Shown in pieces: positions 19,539 to 28,686 of a DNA stretch of 64,000 bases. Location: NCBI GenBank assembly GCA_039925145.1, contig JBDSZL010000073.1, forward strand, positions 62,001 to 126,000, given 5' to 3'. A program made the position numbers and the translations under genes. Below the pieces are notes generated by a model. The model made no database searches, was not told the DNA's origin, and saw only the letters and a program-made list of their open reading frames with translations. This stretch comes from JBDSZL01 sp039925145. Lineage in GTDB: Bacteria > Acidobacteriota > Vicinamibacteria > Vicinamibacterales > SCN-69-37. The first letter of the stretch is position 1, and each line of letters starts with the position of its first letter.

Positions 19539-19924
19539 CTGACGCGGCCCTCGTCGGCTACTGCCTCTTCAGCCGGTTTGCTGACTGTGGGGCAACCATC
19601 CTACTCGAGAGGAAGTCAGCGCCATCACACCGGCGACGTCGGGTGCGGGAAGAACTTCGCCATAGTCGTTGCCCCTTTACCATTGCCATGATGACCGTGA
19701 AACTCGACAGCCGAATTCGCGGCGGCGTGAGCAGTCTATCCGACGCTTTAGCTCGCCCCTGGTGTTCGGTGAATGCGTCATCGAGGACAGGGCGGCGCAC
19801 TGTGCGGTGGTATCGGCGGGGTTCGAACGCGTCGGCCGGCACACAGTGCCTGATAGAATCCTCCCGCCCAGACAGCCAGCGTCGCCTGCGACGCGATCGC
19901 TCTTGATAAGCAAAGGGAGTTGCC
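19539..19924. other. Intergenic stretch without a supported gene
   Basis: About 386 bases between the DUF4440 protein and the DUF1554-like protein. No frame shows a domain or a ribosome site. A GGTTCGAA string near 19820 recalls a tRNA T-loop but has no paired stems around it. AAAGGGAG just before 19925 is the ribosome site of the next gene. Confidence 0.4.
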
Positions 19925-20653
19925 ATGAAGCATTTTGCAGCCGTACTTGCCGTGACCGCGCTCGCCGCGCCGTTCGGCGTCGACTACGTGATGGCCCAGC
20001 AGCCTGCCGCACCCGCGGCGCCGCCGGCCGGTGCCCGCCAAGGTGGCCCGGCCGCTGCAGCGGCCCCTATGTCGTTCTTCGTCGCGAGCACCGCCAAGGG
20101 TGAAGGCGCCAATTACGGAGGGCTGGCAGGAGCCGACGCACACTGCCAGGCGCTCGCGGGCGCCGCCGGTCGCGGCAACGTCAAATGGGTCGCCTACCTG
20201 AGCACGCAGGGTGCGAACGCGGTGAATGCGCGCGACCGCATCGGGGCCGGACCGTGGCACAACGCGCGCGGTCAGATGGTTGCGGCCGACCAGAACGAAC
20301 TGCACGGCGACACCCTCGACATCGCTCGCGTGGGCAACCGGATCAATAAGGTGAACGCCCTGAACGAAAAGGGCGAACGGGTGAACGGCAACGGCGACAC
20401 GCCGAACGTGCACGACATCTTGACGGGTTCGCGGCCTGACGGGCGCGCCTTTACCGACACGGCCGACCACACGTGTGGCAACTATTCGAGCGGCGCGGAC
20501 GGCGCTGGCTCGGTGCAACTGGGCCACCACGACAAGACCGGCGGACCAAACGGATCGTGGAATTCTGCACACGCGAGCCGGGGATGCAGTCAGCCAAACC
20601 TGGTCGCCACCGGTGGCGGCGGTCTGTTGTACTGCTTCGCGCCCGGCAACTGA
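19925..20653 (+). CDS. Secreted DUF1554/C-type-lectin-like protein
   Basis: A 242-residue protein preceded by AAAGGGAG. Signal peptide (to about VMAQQ), then a short Ala/Pro-rich linker, then the domain beginning FFVASTAKGEGANYGGL and AGADAHCQALA, which matches the opening of DUF1554, a C-type-lectin-like fold found in secreted proteins. Four later Cys, including the closing GLLYCFAPGN, could form two disulphides. The ligand is unknown. An ankyrin gene follows 23 bases later. Confidence 0.75.
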   Translation: MKHFAAVLAVTALAAPFGVDYVMAQQPAAPAAPPAGARQGGPAAAAAPMSFFVASTAKGEGANYGGLAGADAHCQALAGAAGRGNVKWVAYLSTQGANAVNARDRIGAGPWHNARGQMVAADQNELHGDTLDIARVGNRINKVNALNEKGERVNGNGDTPNVHDILTGSRPDGRAFTDTADHTCGNYSSGADGAGSVQLGHHDKTGGPNGSWNSAHASRGCSQPNLVATGGGGLLYCFAPGN

Positions 20654-20676
20654 ATTTAGGCGGAGGCGCCCGGGAC

Positions 20677-21075
20677 GTGACATCTGCGTGGAGAGCCGCG
20701 ATCAAGGCTGGTGACACGGCCGCGCTTCAAGTGCTCGCCGACACGGGCTGGGACGTCGACGCCCGCGACGAACACGGCCAGACCGCGCTGATGATCGCCG
20801 CTCGAGACGGTCACACGTCTGTCGTCCGCTGGCTCGTGGCACACGGCGCCGACCTCAATCACACCGCCAAGTTCAACCTGTCGGCGCTGATGCTGGCGGT
20901 CATCAACGGACGCGACGCGATCGTGGGCATTCTGGCGGATGCTGGCGCCGATCGATCTCTCCGCGGAACCGGTGCACCTGGATTCGCCGGTAAGACGGCG
21001 CTCGACATCGCCGAAGCTGGCAACCGCGTCATCATGGTGGCCCTGTTACGCGACCGCGACGTGCGCCGTCTCTGA
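20677..21075 (+). CDS. Ankyrin-repeat protein
   Basis: A 132-residue protein with a GTG start preceded by GGCGGAGG; the frame is open further upstream but there it overlaps the DUF1554-like gene. About three to four ankyrin repeats can be seen, each with the GxTALM/A...G...V...L...GAD pattern (DEHGQTALMIAARDGHTSVV, FNLSALMLAVINGRDAIVG, GKTALDIAEAGN). No signal peptide, so it is a cytoplasmic protein-binding module. It may be co-transcribed with the secreted lectin-like gene. Confidence 0.85.
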   Translation: MTSAWRAAIKAGDTAALQVLADTGWDVDARDEHGQTALMIAARDGHTSVVRWLVAHGADLNHTAKFNLSALMLAVINGRDAIVGILADAGADRSLRGTGAPGFAGKTALDIAEAGNRVIMVALLRDRDVRRL

Positions 21076-21094
21076 TGGCGCCGGCCAGGATCCG

Positions 21095-22342
21095 CTACCT
21101 CGCGGTCGCCGCACCGGCTGCGCTCTTCGGGTAGTCGCGCCAGAGCCATCGCAGCGTATCGGGCAGAATCGCGCGCCCGTGGCTCGCACTGTGAAATCCC
21201 TGGCCGTACTCGAACCGGTAGTCATAGCCGGCAAAGGCCAGCGACCGCGCCAGCGTCTGGTTGGCCAGCGGCCAGTTGCCGTTGGCGTTGTCGAGATCGT
21301 TGGCGCCATCCTGCAGGAACACCCGAATCGGTTTGCGCGGGGCCTTCCGGATCATCGCCGCATAGTTGTGACCGCCCTCGCGCAGCGTCGGCCCGCTCTG
21401 GATGTTCGTGAAGCTGCCGATCCACGAGAGCACCTTGCTGAACTCCGTCGGACGCTCCCATGCGACGGTGAACGCGCAGATGGCACCGCTGCTCGAGCCC
21501 GCTATCGCCCGGCTGGCCGCATCGTGCTCGAGCCGGACGGTCTTCTCGACCTCCGGGAGGATCTCCTCGAGAAGGAACCGCGCGTACTGGTCCGACAGCC
21601 GGTCGTACTCGAAGCTCCGGTTCGCGCGCCCGTCCGCGAACGTCCCCGGGTTGATGAAGATGCCGACGGTGACGGGCATCTCTCCCTTGGCAATCAGGTT
21701 GTCGAAGACCACGGGGACGTACCCGCTCGGACCGGCTCCGTCCTGGAACACCATCACCGCGGCGGGGCTCTCGGCGCGATATTGCGCGGGGACGTAGACC
21801 CACCAGTCGCGCCTGGTCCCCGCGAAGATCTTGCTCTCCCACGCGGGCATCTGCTTCACCGTGCCTTTGGGTACCCCGGGCTGCGCGTGGCTGTCGGGAT
21901 GGCTCTCGTACGTCTCGAGTTGCCCGCCACCGAACCGCCGGCCGTCCGCCTCGTAGTGCCACGTCACCCCCGTCCCATGCGCGATCGTCGTGACCGCCGC
22001 GTAGACATCCGTCGCACCGACACGGCTCAACGGAACGATGAACCCGTTGCCCACGTCGCCGGCCACGCGCGGGCCGGTCGGCGTCGCAGTGGCGTGCGGC
22101 GCGGGCACCTCCACCGCAAATGCCACGAGTAACTCATCGACCTTGGCGGCAGCTCCGGTGGTCAGTGCCTGTGCCCCACCGAAGTAGGTCCGAATCTGCT
22201 CGGCGAGCCGCTCCGCGTCGACCCCTCGAGGACTGGCGGCGAGCGCCGCCTGCAAGGTCTTCGGCGTGAGCGTCTGCGGCTGCTGAGCGGCGACGAGCCT
22301 CGGCAGAAGAAGGGCGACACTGAGCGCGATCGACAGTCTCAT
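21095..22342 (-). CDS. Secreted esterase, Fes/EstA alpha/beta-hydrolase fold
   Basis: A 415-residue protein with a signal peptide ending near LVAAQQP and a GAGGAAG ribosome site. The N-terminal half is an Ig-like/early-set domain (about 90-165), the rest a Putative_esterase (PF00756) domain: DWWVYVPAQY, AVMVFQDG, the nucleophile motif AGSSSGAICAF, an FLQDGANDLDN acid turn and a late GFHSASHG with the catalytic His. This arrangement is that of enterochelin-esterase and feruloyl-esterase-like enzymes. No siderophore genes are near, so carbohydrate- or plant-ester cleavage is more likely. Confidence 0.85.
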   Translation of the reverse strand: MRLSIALSVALLLPRLVAAQQPQTLTPKTLQAALAASPRGVDAERLAEQIRTYFGGAQALTTGAAAKVDELLVAFAVEVPAPHATATPTGPRVAGDVGNGFIVPLSRVGATDVYAAVTTIAHGTGVTWHYEADGRRFGGGQLETYESHPDSHAQPGVPKGTVKQMPAWESKIFAGTRRDWWVYVPAQYRAESPAAVMVFQDGAGPSGYVPVVFDNLIAKGEMPVTVGIFINPGTFADGRANRSFEYDRLSDQYARFLLEEILPEVEKTVRLEHDAASRAIAGSSSGAICAFTVAWERPTEFSKVLSWIGSFTNIQSGPTLREGGHNYAAMIRKAPRKPIRVFLQDGANDLDNANGNWPLANQTLARSLAFAGYDYRFEYGQGFHSASHGRAILPDTLRWLWRDYPKSAAGAATAR

Positions 22343-22451
22343 GGGATCAGCTTCCTCGAACAGCGTGTGTTCGGACCGGGGGTATGGCTGCGGACTCTAC
22401 TACGCGTCACAGGGTGTCATCAACGGACGTCTGTGTCTCGGCAGCCCGACC

Positions 22452-22535
22452 TCACCCTCGCAGGGTGCCAGCCATTACCCCGATGCCGACGGCGGCGATG
22501 AGCACGACGGCAATCACGGGACCAGCCTGCGACAT
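22452..22535 (-). CDS. 27-residue single-span membrane peptide
   Basis: A small frame missed by length cut-offs. It starts MSQAGPVIAVVLIAAVGIGV and ends in TLRG before a TGA; nearly the whole chain is one hydrophobic helix with a short polar tail. It is preceded by GGGAGGTTCCG, a near-perfect ribosome site at correct spacing. It lies in the 262-base gap between two minus-strand genes. No family is recognised. Confidence is moderate because of the size. Confidence 0.5.
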   Translation of the reverse strand: MSQAGPVIAVVLIAAVGIGVMAGTLRG

Positions 22536-22604
22536 CGGAACCTCCCTGTCTCTTGGAGAAAGGTCAGTACAGACACCAAGGCGAGGTAAGTAGCAGGATT
22601 GCGA

Positions 22605-23759
22605 TCAGCGCGACTCGACACGCTGAATGACCCAGCGCTCGCCGCTCTGCTGTAACGTGAACGCCCAGGTGCGCGACTCCGTGCGCGGCGTCTTGTTACC
22701 GACTTTCGGGACGTAGTGCGCGGTGCCGCGACAAGACGCAGTCGCATGTGATCCGGCGACGGAAACGTTGCAGCCATCGAACTGCAGCTGCTGAGTGTCG
22801 AGCTGCTGAAAGGCGCGCTCGAGCGTCTTCACGTTGACCGCGGGCCACACGGCCGCGGCTTTCGGGGCGTCGAGCTGGCTCAGCGCGCTCCGATAACGCT
22901 CGAGCACGAGCTCCACGTTTTGCCTGTCGCGCGCGGCGACCGTGAGCTCCGCGCCTCGTGACACGCCCGACGGTGGTTCCGTACCCACGTCTGCCGCTCG
23001 TCGCGGCGCCGCTTCAGGCGTGGGTATCCCCGCGGCCGGTGGCGGCAGGGCAACCATGGCTGAACTCCCGATTCCAGGGATGGCGGCATTGGTGACGGGA
23101 AGCTCAGGGCGCCGCTCAGCCCGCGGTGGTGGTGGCGCAGGCCGAACCGTTGCCACGGGCGGGCGCTGCGACGACAGCGATGACGGCACGGGCGGGGTTG
23201 GGCGTTTGTCGACGAGCACTGGCTCCTGCCGCACGGGACGCGGAGTCGGGCTCGGCGTCACGGACTGCGGCTCGGGGCGAGGGCGCGGTATCTCGTGCGG
23301 AATATCAGCACGCGTGACTGGACGGCTGGCGGCCGACGATGGCCGTACCGGCTCCGCCCGATGCGGTTCACCCTGTGCCGTCGAGACGGACGGGGCCGTC
23401 AGCCATGAGCGCAACGCGGCATGGCCCGCGAGCACACCGAGGCCGAGCGACAGTGCGACGGCGATAGCGAGTCGTGCCGGCGAGCGCGACAGATCGAATC
23501 GCCGCAGCTGGGCCACGGGTGCCGGGGGAGTTCTCGGCGCGATGAAAGCGGCCCGAGGCACCGGGTCGGGTACCGGTCGCTGGACCGGCGGCGCGACGGG
23601 CTGAACTGCCGGGCTCCGAAGGACGACCGGTGGGGTTGATCGGACCGGCTCGGGGTCGAACAACTCGAGCGGATCGATCGGGCCCTCGTCGCCCATGCCC
23701 GCGCCAGGGGGCATGACGTGCTCTGATGGAAACGACTGCAGCGGATCGGTTTCAGTCAC
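22605..23759 (-). CDS. Pro-rich single-span protein with C-terminal NTF2-like domain
   Basis: A 384-residue protein starting at a GTG 8 bases after the beta-barrel stop; the longer frame runs back into that gene. It has an acidic/Pro-rich cytoplasmic segment, one membrane helix (about residues 97-118), a 140-residue Pro/Arg-rich periplasmic linker and a C-terminal domain (ELVLERYRSALSQLDAPKAA, with CNVSVAGSHATASCRG and a final RWVIQRVESR), which looks like an NTF2/DUF4440-type fold. Function is unknown. It is the last gene of the BACON-barrel operon and may link the inner membrane to the envelope. Confidence 0.65.
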   Translation of the reverse strand: MTETDPLQSFPSEHVMPPGAGMGDEGPIDPLELFDPEPVRSTPPVVLRSPAVQPVAPPVQRPVPDPVPRAAFIAPRTPPAPVAQLRRFDLSRSPARLAIAVALSLGLGVLAGHAALRSWLTAPSVSTAQGEPHRAEPVRPSSAASRPVTRADIPHEIPRPRPEPQSVTPSPTPRPVRQEPVLVDKRPTPPVPSSLSSQRPPVATVRPAPPPPRAERRPELPVTNAAIPGIGSSAMVALPPPAAGIPTPEAAPRRAADVGTEPPSGVSRGAELTVAARDRQNVELVLERYRSALSQLDAPKAAAVWPAVNVKTLERAFQQLDTQQLQFDGCNVSVAGSHATASCRGTAHYVPKVGNKTPRTESRTWAFTLQQSGERWVIQRVESR

Positions 23760-23766
23760 GATGGCC

Positions 23767-24939
23767 TCAGCGCCCAAACGAGTAATCAAGCGTGACGCTC
23801 GGGCTCCACCCGGCGTTGAGGCCTGCGGAAGTGAGCGACCGCTGCGCGTGCGCATCGACGAGCCACGTCCCGGCCACGTTCCATTTCACCCCGACCACGG
23901 CCAGTACGCGGTTGGTGTCCCGGCTCACGGAGCTGAGGCGGATCGTGTCGACCAGGGCGAGCGACGGATGCGGCTCGGTCGTGTCCGTCAACCCTCCAAG
24001 CGAGACGTGTCGTCCCATGATCTCGGTCACGAGCGTGAGACGGGCCGAACCTGTCACCGTGAGGCCGGCGGCGTAGTCGAGCTCGTTTGCGGATCCGCCG
24101 AAGACAGGTCCGACCACGAAATGCGCGCCTGTTCGCGAGTTCTCGACCGACACGATCAACCTGGGTTGGACGCTCGCCGAGCCCGCTCCGAGCAGATCGT
24201 CGGAGCGCCCGGTCGGCAGGCGCGCCTCGGCACCAGCGGAGAGGCCCACACCCTGACGGCGAAGGAAGTTGTATTTGGCACGAATAGCCATGTCGCCCAG
24301 GCCCGAGCTGGACGAGGTGGCAGAGGCCTGCAACGTCGTTTGGCCACGGTAGGTGTCGTAGCGTTGACCATTCAGGCTGACGTTCACGAATGGAGCGGCA
24401 ACACCAACATCCAGCCGATCCGTGATGCCAAAGGTGCCCAGCACTGCCACCGTCGACGTCTTCAGTTGGAGCGTGAGTGTCTCGACGTCGAACGGCACCG
24501 TCTCGCCGCGCAACTGGCTGGCCGTTGAGACGAGCGTGCCGTCCCGGAGCGAGCGCCCGTCGATGTTCTTGAAGCTGGTTGACTCGAACACCACGCTGAG
24601 CGACGCGTGACGGCTGCCTGTGGTCAGCGACCGCTCCACATAGAAGGGGCCAAAGCTGTCGCTCGAGCGTTCCATGACACCCAGCGCCGGATTGAGGCGA
24701 TAGGTGAACCCTCCGGCACCGGAGGTGATCGGCAGCCGGCCGAGCTCGTTGGCCAGGAACACCGAGATCGCGTCGCGGGTCTGCGCCGTGGCCCGGGCGT
24801 CGCGCTCGAAATCATCGGTCGGGATGGACCGGTTCGTCAGCAGGAAGCCGAGGACGTCACGGGTTGACTGCTGCGCCTGGGCCGGTTGCGGCCAGAGCGC
24901 GAGTACGAACAGACAGACGAGACGAGGGTTCAGACGCAT
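23767..24939 (-). CDS. Outer-membrane beta-barrel protein
   Basis: A 390-residue protein with the ATG two bases after the BACON gene stop. Signal peptide ends at PAQAQQ. The remainder consists of alternating strands (for example LGDMAIRAKYNFLRRQ, WNVAGTWLVDAHAQRSL) and closes with TLDYSFGR, an aromatic C-terminus that suits insertion by BAM. It resembles the transporter/MetA-pathway barrel group (PF13557). It is co-transcribed between the BACON lipoprotein and the Pro-rich protein. Confidence 0.75.
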   Translation of the reverse strand: MRLNPRLVCLFVLALWPQPAQAQQSTRDVLGFLLTNRSIPTDDFERDARATAQTRDAISVFLANELGRLPITSGAGGFTYRLNPALGVMERSSDSFGPFYVERSLTTGSRHASLSVVFESTSFKNIDGRSLRDGTLVSTASQLRGETVPFDVETLTLQLKTSTVAVLGTFGITDRLDVGVAAPFVNVSLNGQRYDTYRGQTTLQASATSSSSGLGDMAIRAKYNFLRRQGVGLSAGAEARLPTGRSDDLLGAGSASVQPRLIVSVENSRTGAHFVVGPVFGGSANELDYAAGLTVTGSARLTLVTEIMGRHVSLGGLTDTTEPHPSLALVDTIRLSSVSRDTNRVLAVVGVKWNVAGTWLVDAHAQRSLTSAGLNAGWSPSVTLDYSFGR

Positions 24940-24941
24940 CT

Positions 24942-27401
24942 TCAGTGCTTTGCCTGCTTGATGGTGACGGTCTGACCCGCCACGAGGATCGTCCCATTCC
25001 GGGCGCCGGCCGGGTTTGCCGCCACCGCAACTGTCACCGTGCCGTTGCCGTTGCCTGTCGCGCCGCCGGTGATCGTGATCCACGAGTCGTTGCTGGTCGC
25101 GGTCCAGGTGCAGCCGGTCGTCGCGGTAACGGTGACATCCGGGCCAGCCCCCGCATCGGGACCAACACTGATAGTGGTAGGAGCCACGGTGAAGGAGCAG
25201 GTACCCCCTTGTGACACGGTGAATGTCTGACCGGCAATCGTCAGGGTTCCGCTACGGGGCGCACCCGGATTCGACGCCACCGAGAAACCCACGCTCCCGT
25301 TGCCACTACCTGTCGCCCCGCTCGTGATCGTCACCCAGCTGACTCCACTCACAGCCGTCCAGGTGCATCCCGCCGCCGTGGTCACTGCCACTGGTCCACC
25401 GGTTCCGCCGCCCTGCGCGACGGTTTTGGAACTCGGCGCGATGCTGTACGCGCATCCTCCGGCCTGCGTTACCGTGAACGTCTGACCGGCCACGGTGAGC
25501 GTGCCTGTACGGGGCGCCCCACTGTTGGACGCGACGGTAAATGTGACACTGCCGTTCCCGGACCCCGTTGCACCCGCGGTGACCGTGATCCAGGAGTCGT
25601 TGCTGACCGACGACCATGTGCAGCCGGCTGCTGCGGTCACCGCAATCCCGGTTCCCGATCCGCCGCCGGCACCTATGTTCTGGCTCGTGGGGTTGACGCT
25701 CGATGTGCAGCCGCCGGCCTGATTCACCGTGAACGTCTGCCCGGCGACAGTGAGGGTGCCCGTGCGGGACGGCCCGCTGTTCGCCGCGACAGTAAAGGTG
25801 ACCGTCCCATTGCCAGACCCGGTGGCGCCTCCCGTGCGGGTGATCCACGCGTCGTTGCTCGTGCTCGTCCAGGCGCAACCGGCTGGTGCCGTGACAGCGA
25901 TGGACGTCCCTGCCCCACCGGAGGCACCGAGACTTTGACTGGTCGGGTTGATGCTCGCGGTGCAACCTCCAGCCTGAGTGACGTTGACAGTTTGGCCCGC
26001 AATGATGAGCACGCCAGTTCGGCTGGGCCCCGTGTTCACGGTGACGGTGAATCCGACCGTGCCATTACCAGACCCGGCGGCGCCAGAAGTAATCGAGATC
26101 CAGGTGCTGCCACTGCTGGCCGCCCACGAGCACCCGTTCGGGGCGGTCACGGCAATGGGGCTCCCAGCTGCGGCCCCGGTTCCGAGTGACTGGCTCGCCG
26201 GGTTGAGCGAAAACGAGCAACCGCTCGACTCGGCCGAATCCTGATTCACCGTGAATGTCTGGCCCCCGACGCTGATGGTGCCGCTCCGCGCAGCGCCCGT
26301 GTTGGCCTGGACCGCCACTACCACCGAGCCAACACCCGACCCGTTCGCTCCTGACGTAATGGATAACCAACTGGCGTTGCTCACGGCCGCCCAGGAGCAT
26401 CCCCGCGGTGTGCTGACTGCCGTGGCGGTCGTGCCGCCTCCGCCTCCTACCGACTGTGCCGCAGGGGCGATCGACACGCTGCACGTCCCCGCCTGGTCCA
26501 CCGTGACCGTCTGCCCCGCCACGATGAGCGTGGTGGAGCGACCGCCCCCGGGATTCGCACTCACGCGGAACGTCGCCGCGCCCGAACCGGTCATTTGCGA
26601 GGGCGTCACGAGGGACACCCACGGGTCGTTGCTGATCACGCTCCAGCCGCATCCGGCTCCGGCCGAGACGTCCGCGGTGGCCGTGGTCTCCCCCCCCGGC
26701 ACATCGAAGGTCGACGGCGTCACAACGAACTGACAATTGGGAGTGGCCGCGGCCACCTGGCTGAGCGCGAACGACTGCCCCGCGATGGTGACTTGCCCCG
26801 TGCGCGCCTCGCCCGCATTGGCGGCGAACTGGTACGACACGGTGCCTGCGCCAGAGCCGGTGCCGCCCGCACTGATGGTGATCCATCCGGCCGAACTCGA
26901 AGCCGACCACGCACACCCGCCAGCCGTCTCGACCGACACCGATCCGCTGCCGGCGCGCGCATCCACCGCGCGCGTCCGCGGGGTGATGTCGTACTGACAC
27001 GCGGTGGGCTGCTGCCGCACGGTCACCCGCTGGCCGTTCAGGACGATCACAGCCTCGCGCATGGTCGCGCTGGGATTGGCCGCGGCCCGGAACTCCAACC
27101 GGCCGTCACCTTGACCCGTTCCAGGGGTCAGACCGGAAATCCAGCTGCCTTCAACCGTCGCGGTCCACGCGCACTCGGGCTGAGCCGAGATGGTGATGGC
27201 CGCCGTGCCGCCGTTCGCGTCGAGCGCGTCAACGGGCCCAGCGGCCGAGAGCTGGCATTTGGTCGGTGAGGGGCCCACCGACGTGTTGGACGACTTGCTG
27301 CACGCAGCGACCATCGTCAGCAGCGTGGCGATGAGGATGGCGGCCGCCGCGGGGAGCAGCCGCCGAAAGAGGGTCGGAACAGTCAGGCAGAACTGGTGCA
27401 T
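24942..27401 (-). CDS. Lipoprotein with nine BACON repeats
   Basis: An 819-residue protein with a lipobox LTMVAACS near residue 34. The mature chain is nine successive BACON modules of about 85 residues, each starting with a Cys (CQLSAAG, CQYDITP, CQFVVTP, CSVSIAP, CSFSLNP, CTASINP, CTSSVNP, CAYSIAP, CSFTVAP), holding a central CxW(T/S) and SW(I/L) and closing with VTVxQ. BACON domains are linked to carbohydrate or mucin binding at the surface of Bacteroidota and Acidobacteriota. Modules 6-8 are the most alike and probably expanded last. First gene of a three-gene envelope operon. Confidence 0.9.
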   Translation of the reverse strand: MHQFCLTVPTLFRRLLPAAAAILIATLLTMVAACSKSSNTSVGPSPTKCQLSAAGPVDALDANGGTAAITISAQPECAWTATVEGSWISGLTPGTGQGDGRLEFRAAANPSATMREAVIVLNGQRVTVRQQPTACQYDITPRTRAVDARAGSGSVSVETAGGCAWSASSSAGWITISAGGTGSGAGTVSYQFAANAGEARTGQVTIAGQSFALSQVAAATPNCQFVVTPSTFDVPGGETTATADVSAGAGCGWSVISNDPWVSLVTPSQMTGSGAATFRVSANPGGGRSTTLIVAGQTVTVDQAGTCSVSIAPAAQSVGGGGGTTATAVSTPRGCSWAAVSNASWLSITSGANGSGVGSVVVAVQANTGAARSGTISVGGQTFTVNQDSAESSGCSFSLNPASQSLGTGAAAGSPIAVTAPNGCSWAASSGSTWISITSGAAGSGNGTVGFTVTVNTGPSRTGVLIIAGQTVNVTQAGGCTASINPTSQSLGASGGAGTSIAVTAPAGCAWTSTSNDAWITRTGGATGSGNGTVTFTVAANSGPSRTGTLTVAGQTFTVNQAGGCTSSVNPTSQNIGAGGGSGTGIAVTAAAGCTWSSVSNDSWITVTAGATGSGNGSVTFTVASNSGAPRTGTLTVAGQTFTVTQAGGCAYSIAPSSKTVAQGGGTGGPVAVTTAAGCTWTAVSGVSWVTITSGATGSGNGSVGFSVASNPGAPRSGTLTIAGQTFTVSQGGTCSFTVAPTTISVGPDAGAGPDVTVTATTGCTWTATSNDSWITITGGATGNGNGTVTVAVAANPAGARNGTILVAGQTVTIKQAKH

Positions 27402-27570
27402 TGTCGATCAAGCCCGGGAATTTCGGCGTTAATGGGGAGGAATCCCAGTATACGCAACTTGATCGGCGCTGCGCCCGTTTGCGCCTCGAATTTTGATTCG
27501 GATGGCGGCTCACGGCGGCGCAATGGTGCGGTTCGGTGTTAAGCTCCCCTGCCAACAGAAGGAGCTCGCG

Positions 27571-27948
27571 ATGCCTCGCCGTTCCGTCCCCCCGTCGACG
27601 TCTGCTCATACGAGTGAGCGCGCATTCCCCCGGCTGCAGGTCGAAGGGCGTCTCCTGATCGCCTTCGCCGAAGGCCACAATCCGGCATGGCTGATGGACA
27701 TCAGCCTGGGTGGGTTCGCGATTCAGACCGCACAGCAGGTGCAGCCCGATGAGTTCTACCTGTTCTGGTTGAGCAAGCCCGGCGAGGAGGGCCGGCTGGT
27801 CTCGGCACGCGCGGTCTATTGCACGCCGATGCCACGGTCGGCCACGGGCTATGCGAGCGGCTGGGCCGCTAATGGTGACGAAGCCACCCAGAGTGCGATC
27901 GAGGAAGCGGTCGCGCCCCTGACGAGCAAGCTCCACTTCGATCTGTAA
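27571..27948 (+). CDS. PilZ-domain protein
   Basis: A 125-residue protein starting at the ATG after AGAAGGAGCTC. It has both c-di-GMP ligands of PilZ domains in canonical order: RAFPR (RxxxR) and DISLGGF (DxSxxG), followed by the barrel strands. It should bind c-di-GMP and act on an unknown partner in motility, adhesion or exopolysaccharide. A second PilZ protein is encoded at 49989. Confidence 0.9.
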   Translation: MPRRSVPPSTSAHTSERAFPRLQVEGRLLIAFAEGHNPAWLMDISLGGFAIQTAQQVQPDEFYLFWLSKPGEEGRLVSARAVYCTPMPRSATGYASGWAANGDEATQSAIEEAVAPLTSKLHFDL

Positions 27949-28312
27949 GGACGGGCAGACCAGCCGGGGTCAGTCGCAGCTGGCCGAAGACACCGCGCCG
28001 GAGCGGCGCGTCGCACCTCGCTTTGAAGTAAGAGAGCGGGGGCACAGACACCGCGTCAATCAACTTGTCGATGAGCATTTGCGGCACCACTCCCGAGAGC
28101 GGCCCCGCAACGAACATGAAGCCGCACCATGGGCCTACACATGGCAACTCATATGCCTCCAACGACCGCACGAAATGACCTGCCACCTTTGCCAACCGCC
28201 GACGACCAGACCATAACTGCACGACAGCAGACAGGATCGTGAGGCCGAGCGTGGTGGGGATAACATGGGCCCGTGCGCCCGGCTTCACCGGACGCCGCCC
28301 GCTGGAGTGCCG
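27949..28312. other. Intergenic stretch without a supported gene
   Basis: About 364 bases between the PilZ gene and the YciI gene. A minus-strand frame crosses it but lacks a ribosome site and any recognisable domain. Nothing else seen. Confidence 0.35.
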
Positions 28313-28627
28313 ATGAAACACTTTTTGCTCATCTACGACTACGTCCCCGATTATCTCGAACGCCGCACCCCCTATCGTCCCGCGCATTTTGCGCTCGCCC
28401 AGGCGGCAGCCGCCCGCGGCGATCTGTTCCTGGCGGGCGCCTGTACCGATGACGGGCCGCAGCTCGGCGTGCTCGTGTTCAAGGTGACCGATCGGCGGAC
28501 CGTCGAGGACTTCGCGCGTGCCGACCCCTATGTGGTGAACGGCGTGGTGACGGGCTGGAGCGTGCGTGAGTGGACGACCGTGTTGGGAAAAGATGCATTG
28601 ACGCCCGTGGCGCCGGTCGCCCCATGA
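28313..28627 (+). CDS. YciI-family protein
   Basis: A 104-residue protein starting MKHFLLIYDYVPDYLERR, the opening of the YciI/YCII ferredoxin-like fold. It continues with the helix HFALAQAAAARGDLFLAG and a closing strand GVVTGWSVREW; the His and Asp typical of the family's putative active site are present in the helix and the DPYVVNGVV turn. YciI proteins are small, often dimeric enzymes or accessory domains of unclear function. Confidence 0.85.
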   Translation: MKHFLLIYDYVPDYLERRTPYRPAHFALAQAAAARGDLFLAGACTDDGPQLGVLVFKVTDRRTVEDFARADPYVVNGVVTGWSVREWTTVLGKDALTPVAPVAP

Positions 28628-28686
28628 ACACGTGGAAGTGACGTAGAGTGAGGATATCCCCAGGATCCTTCGGGAGGGAAAGCGGT

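Noticed and set aside
19790..19860. tRNA-like GGTTCGAA string
   Set aside because: The T-stem does not pair and no acceptor or anticodon stem can be built around it.
24942..27401. Possible CRISPR or satellite repeat in the minus-strand BACON gene
   Set aside because: The repetition is of protein modules about 85 residues long with diverged DNA, not short identical repeats with spacers.
27869..28387. 172-codon minus-strand frame between the PilZ and YciI genes
   Set aside because: It overlaps both genes, has no ribosome site, and its sequence matches no fold.
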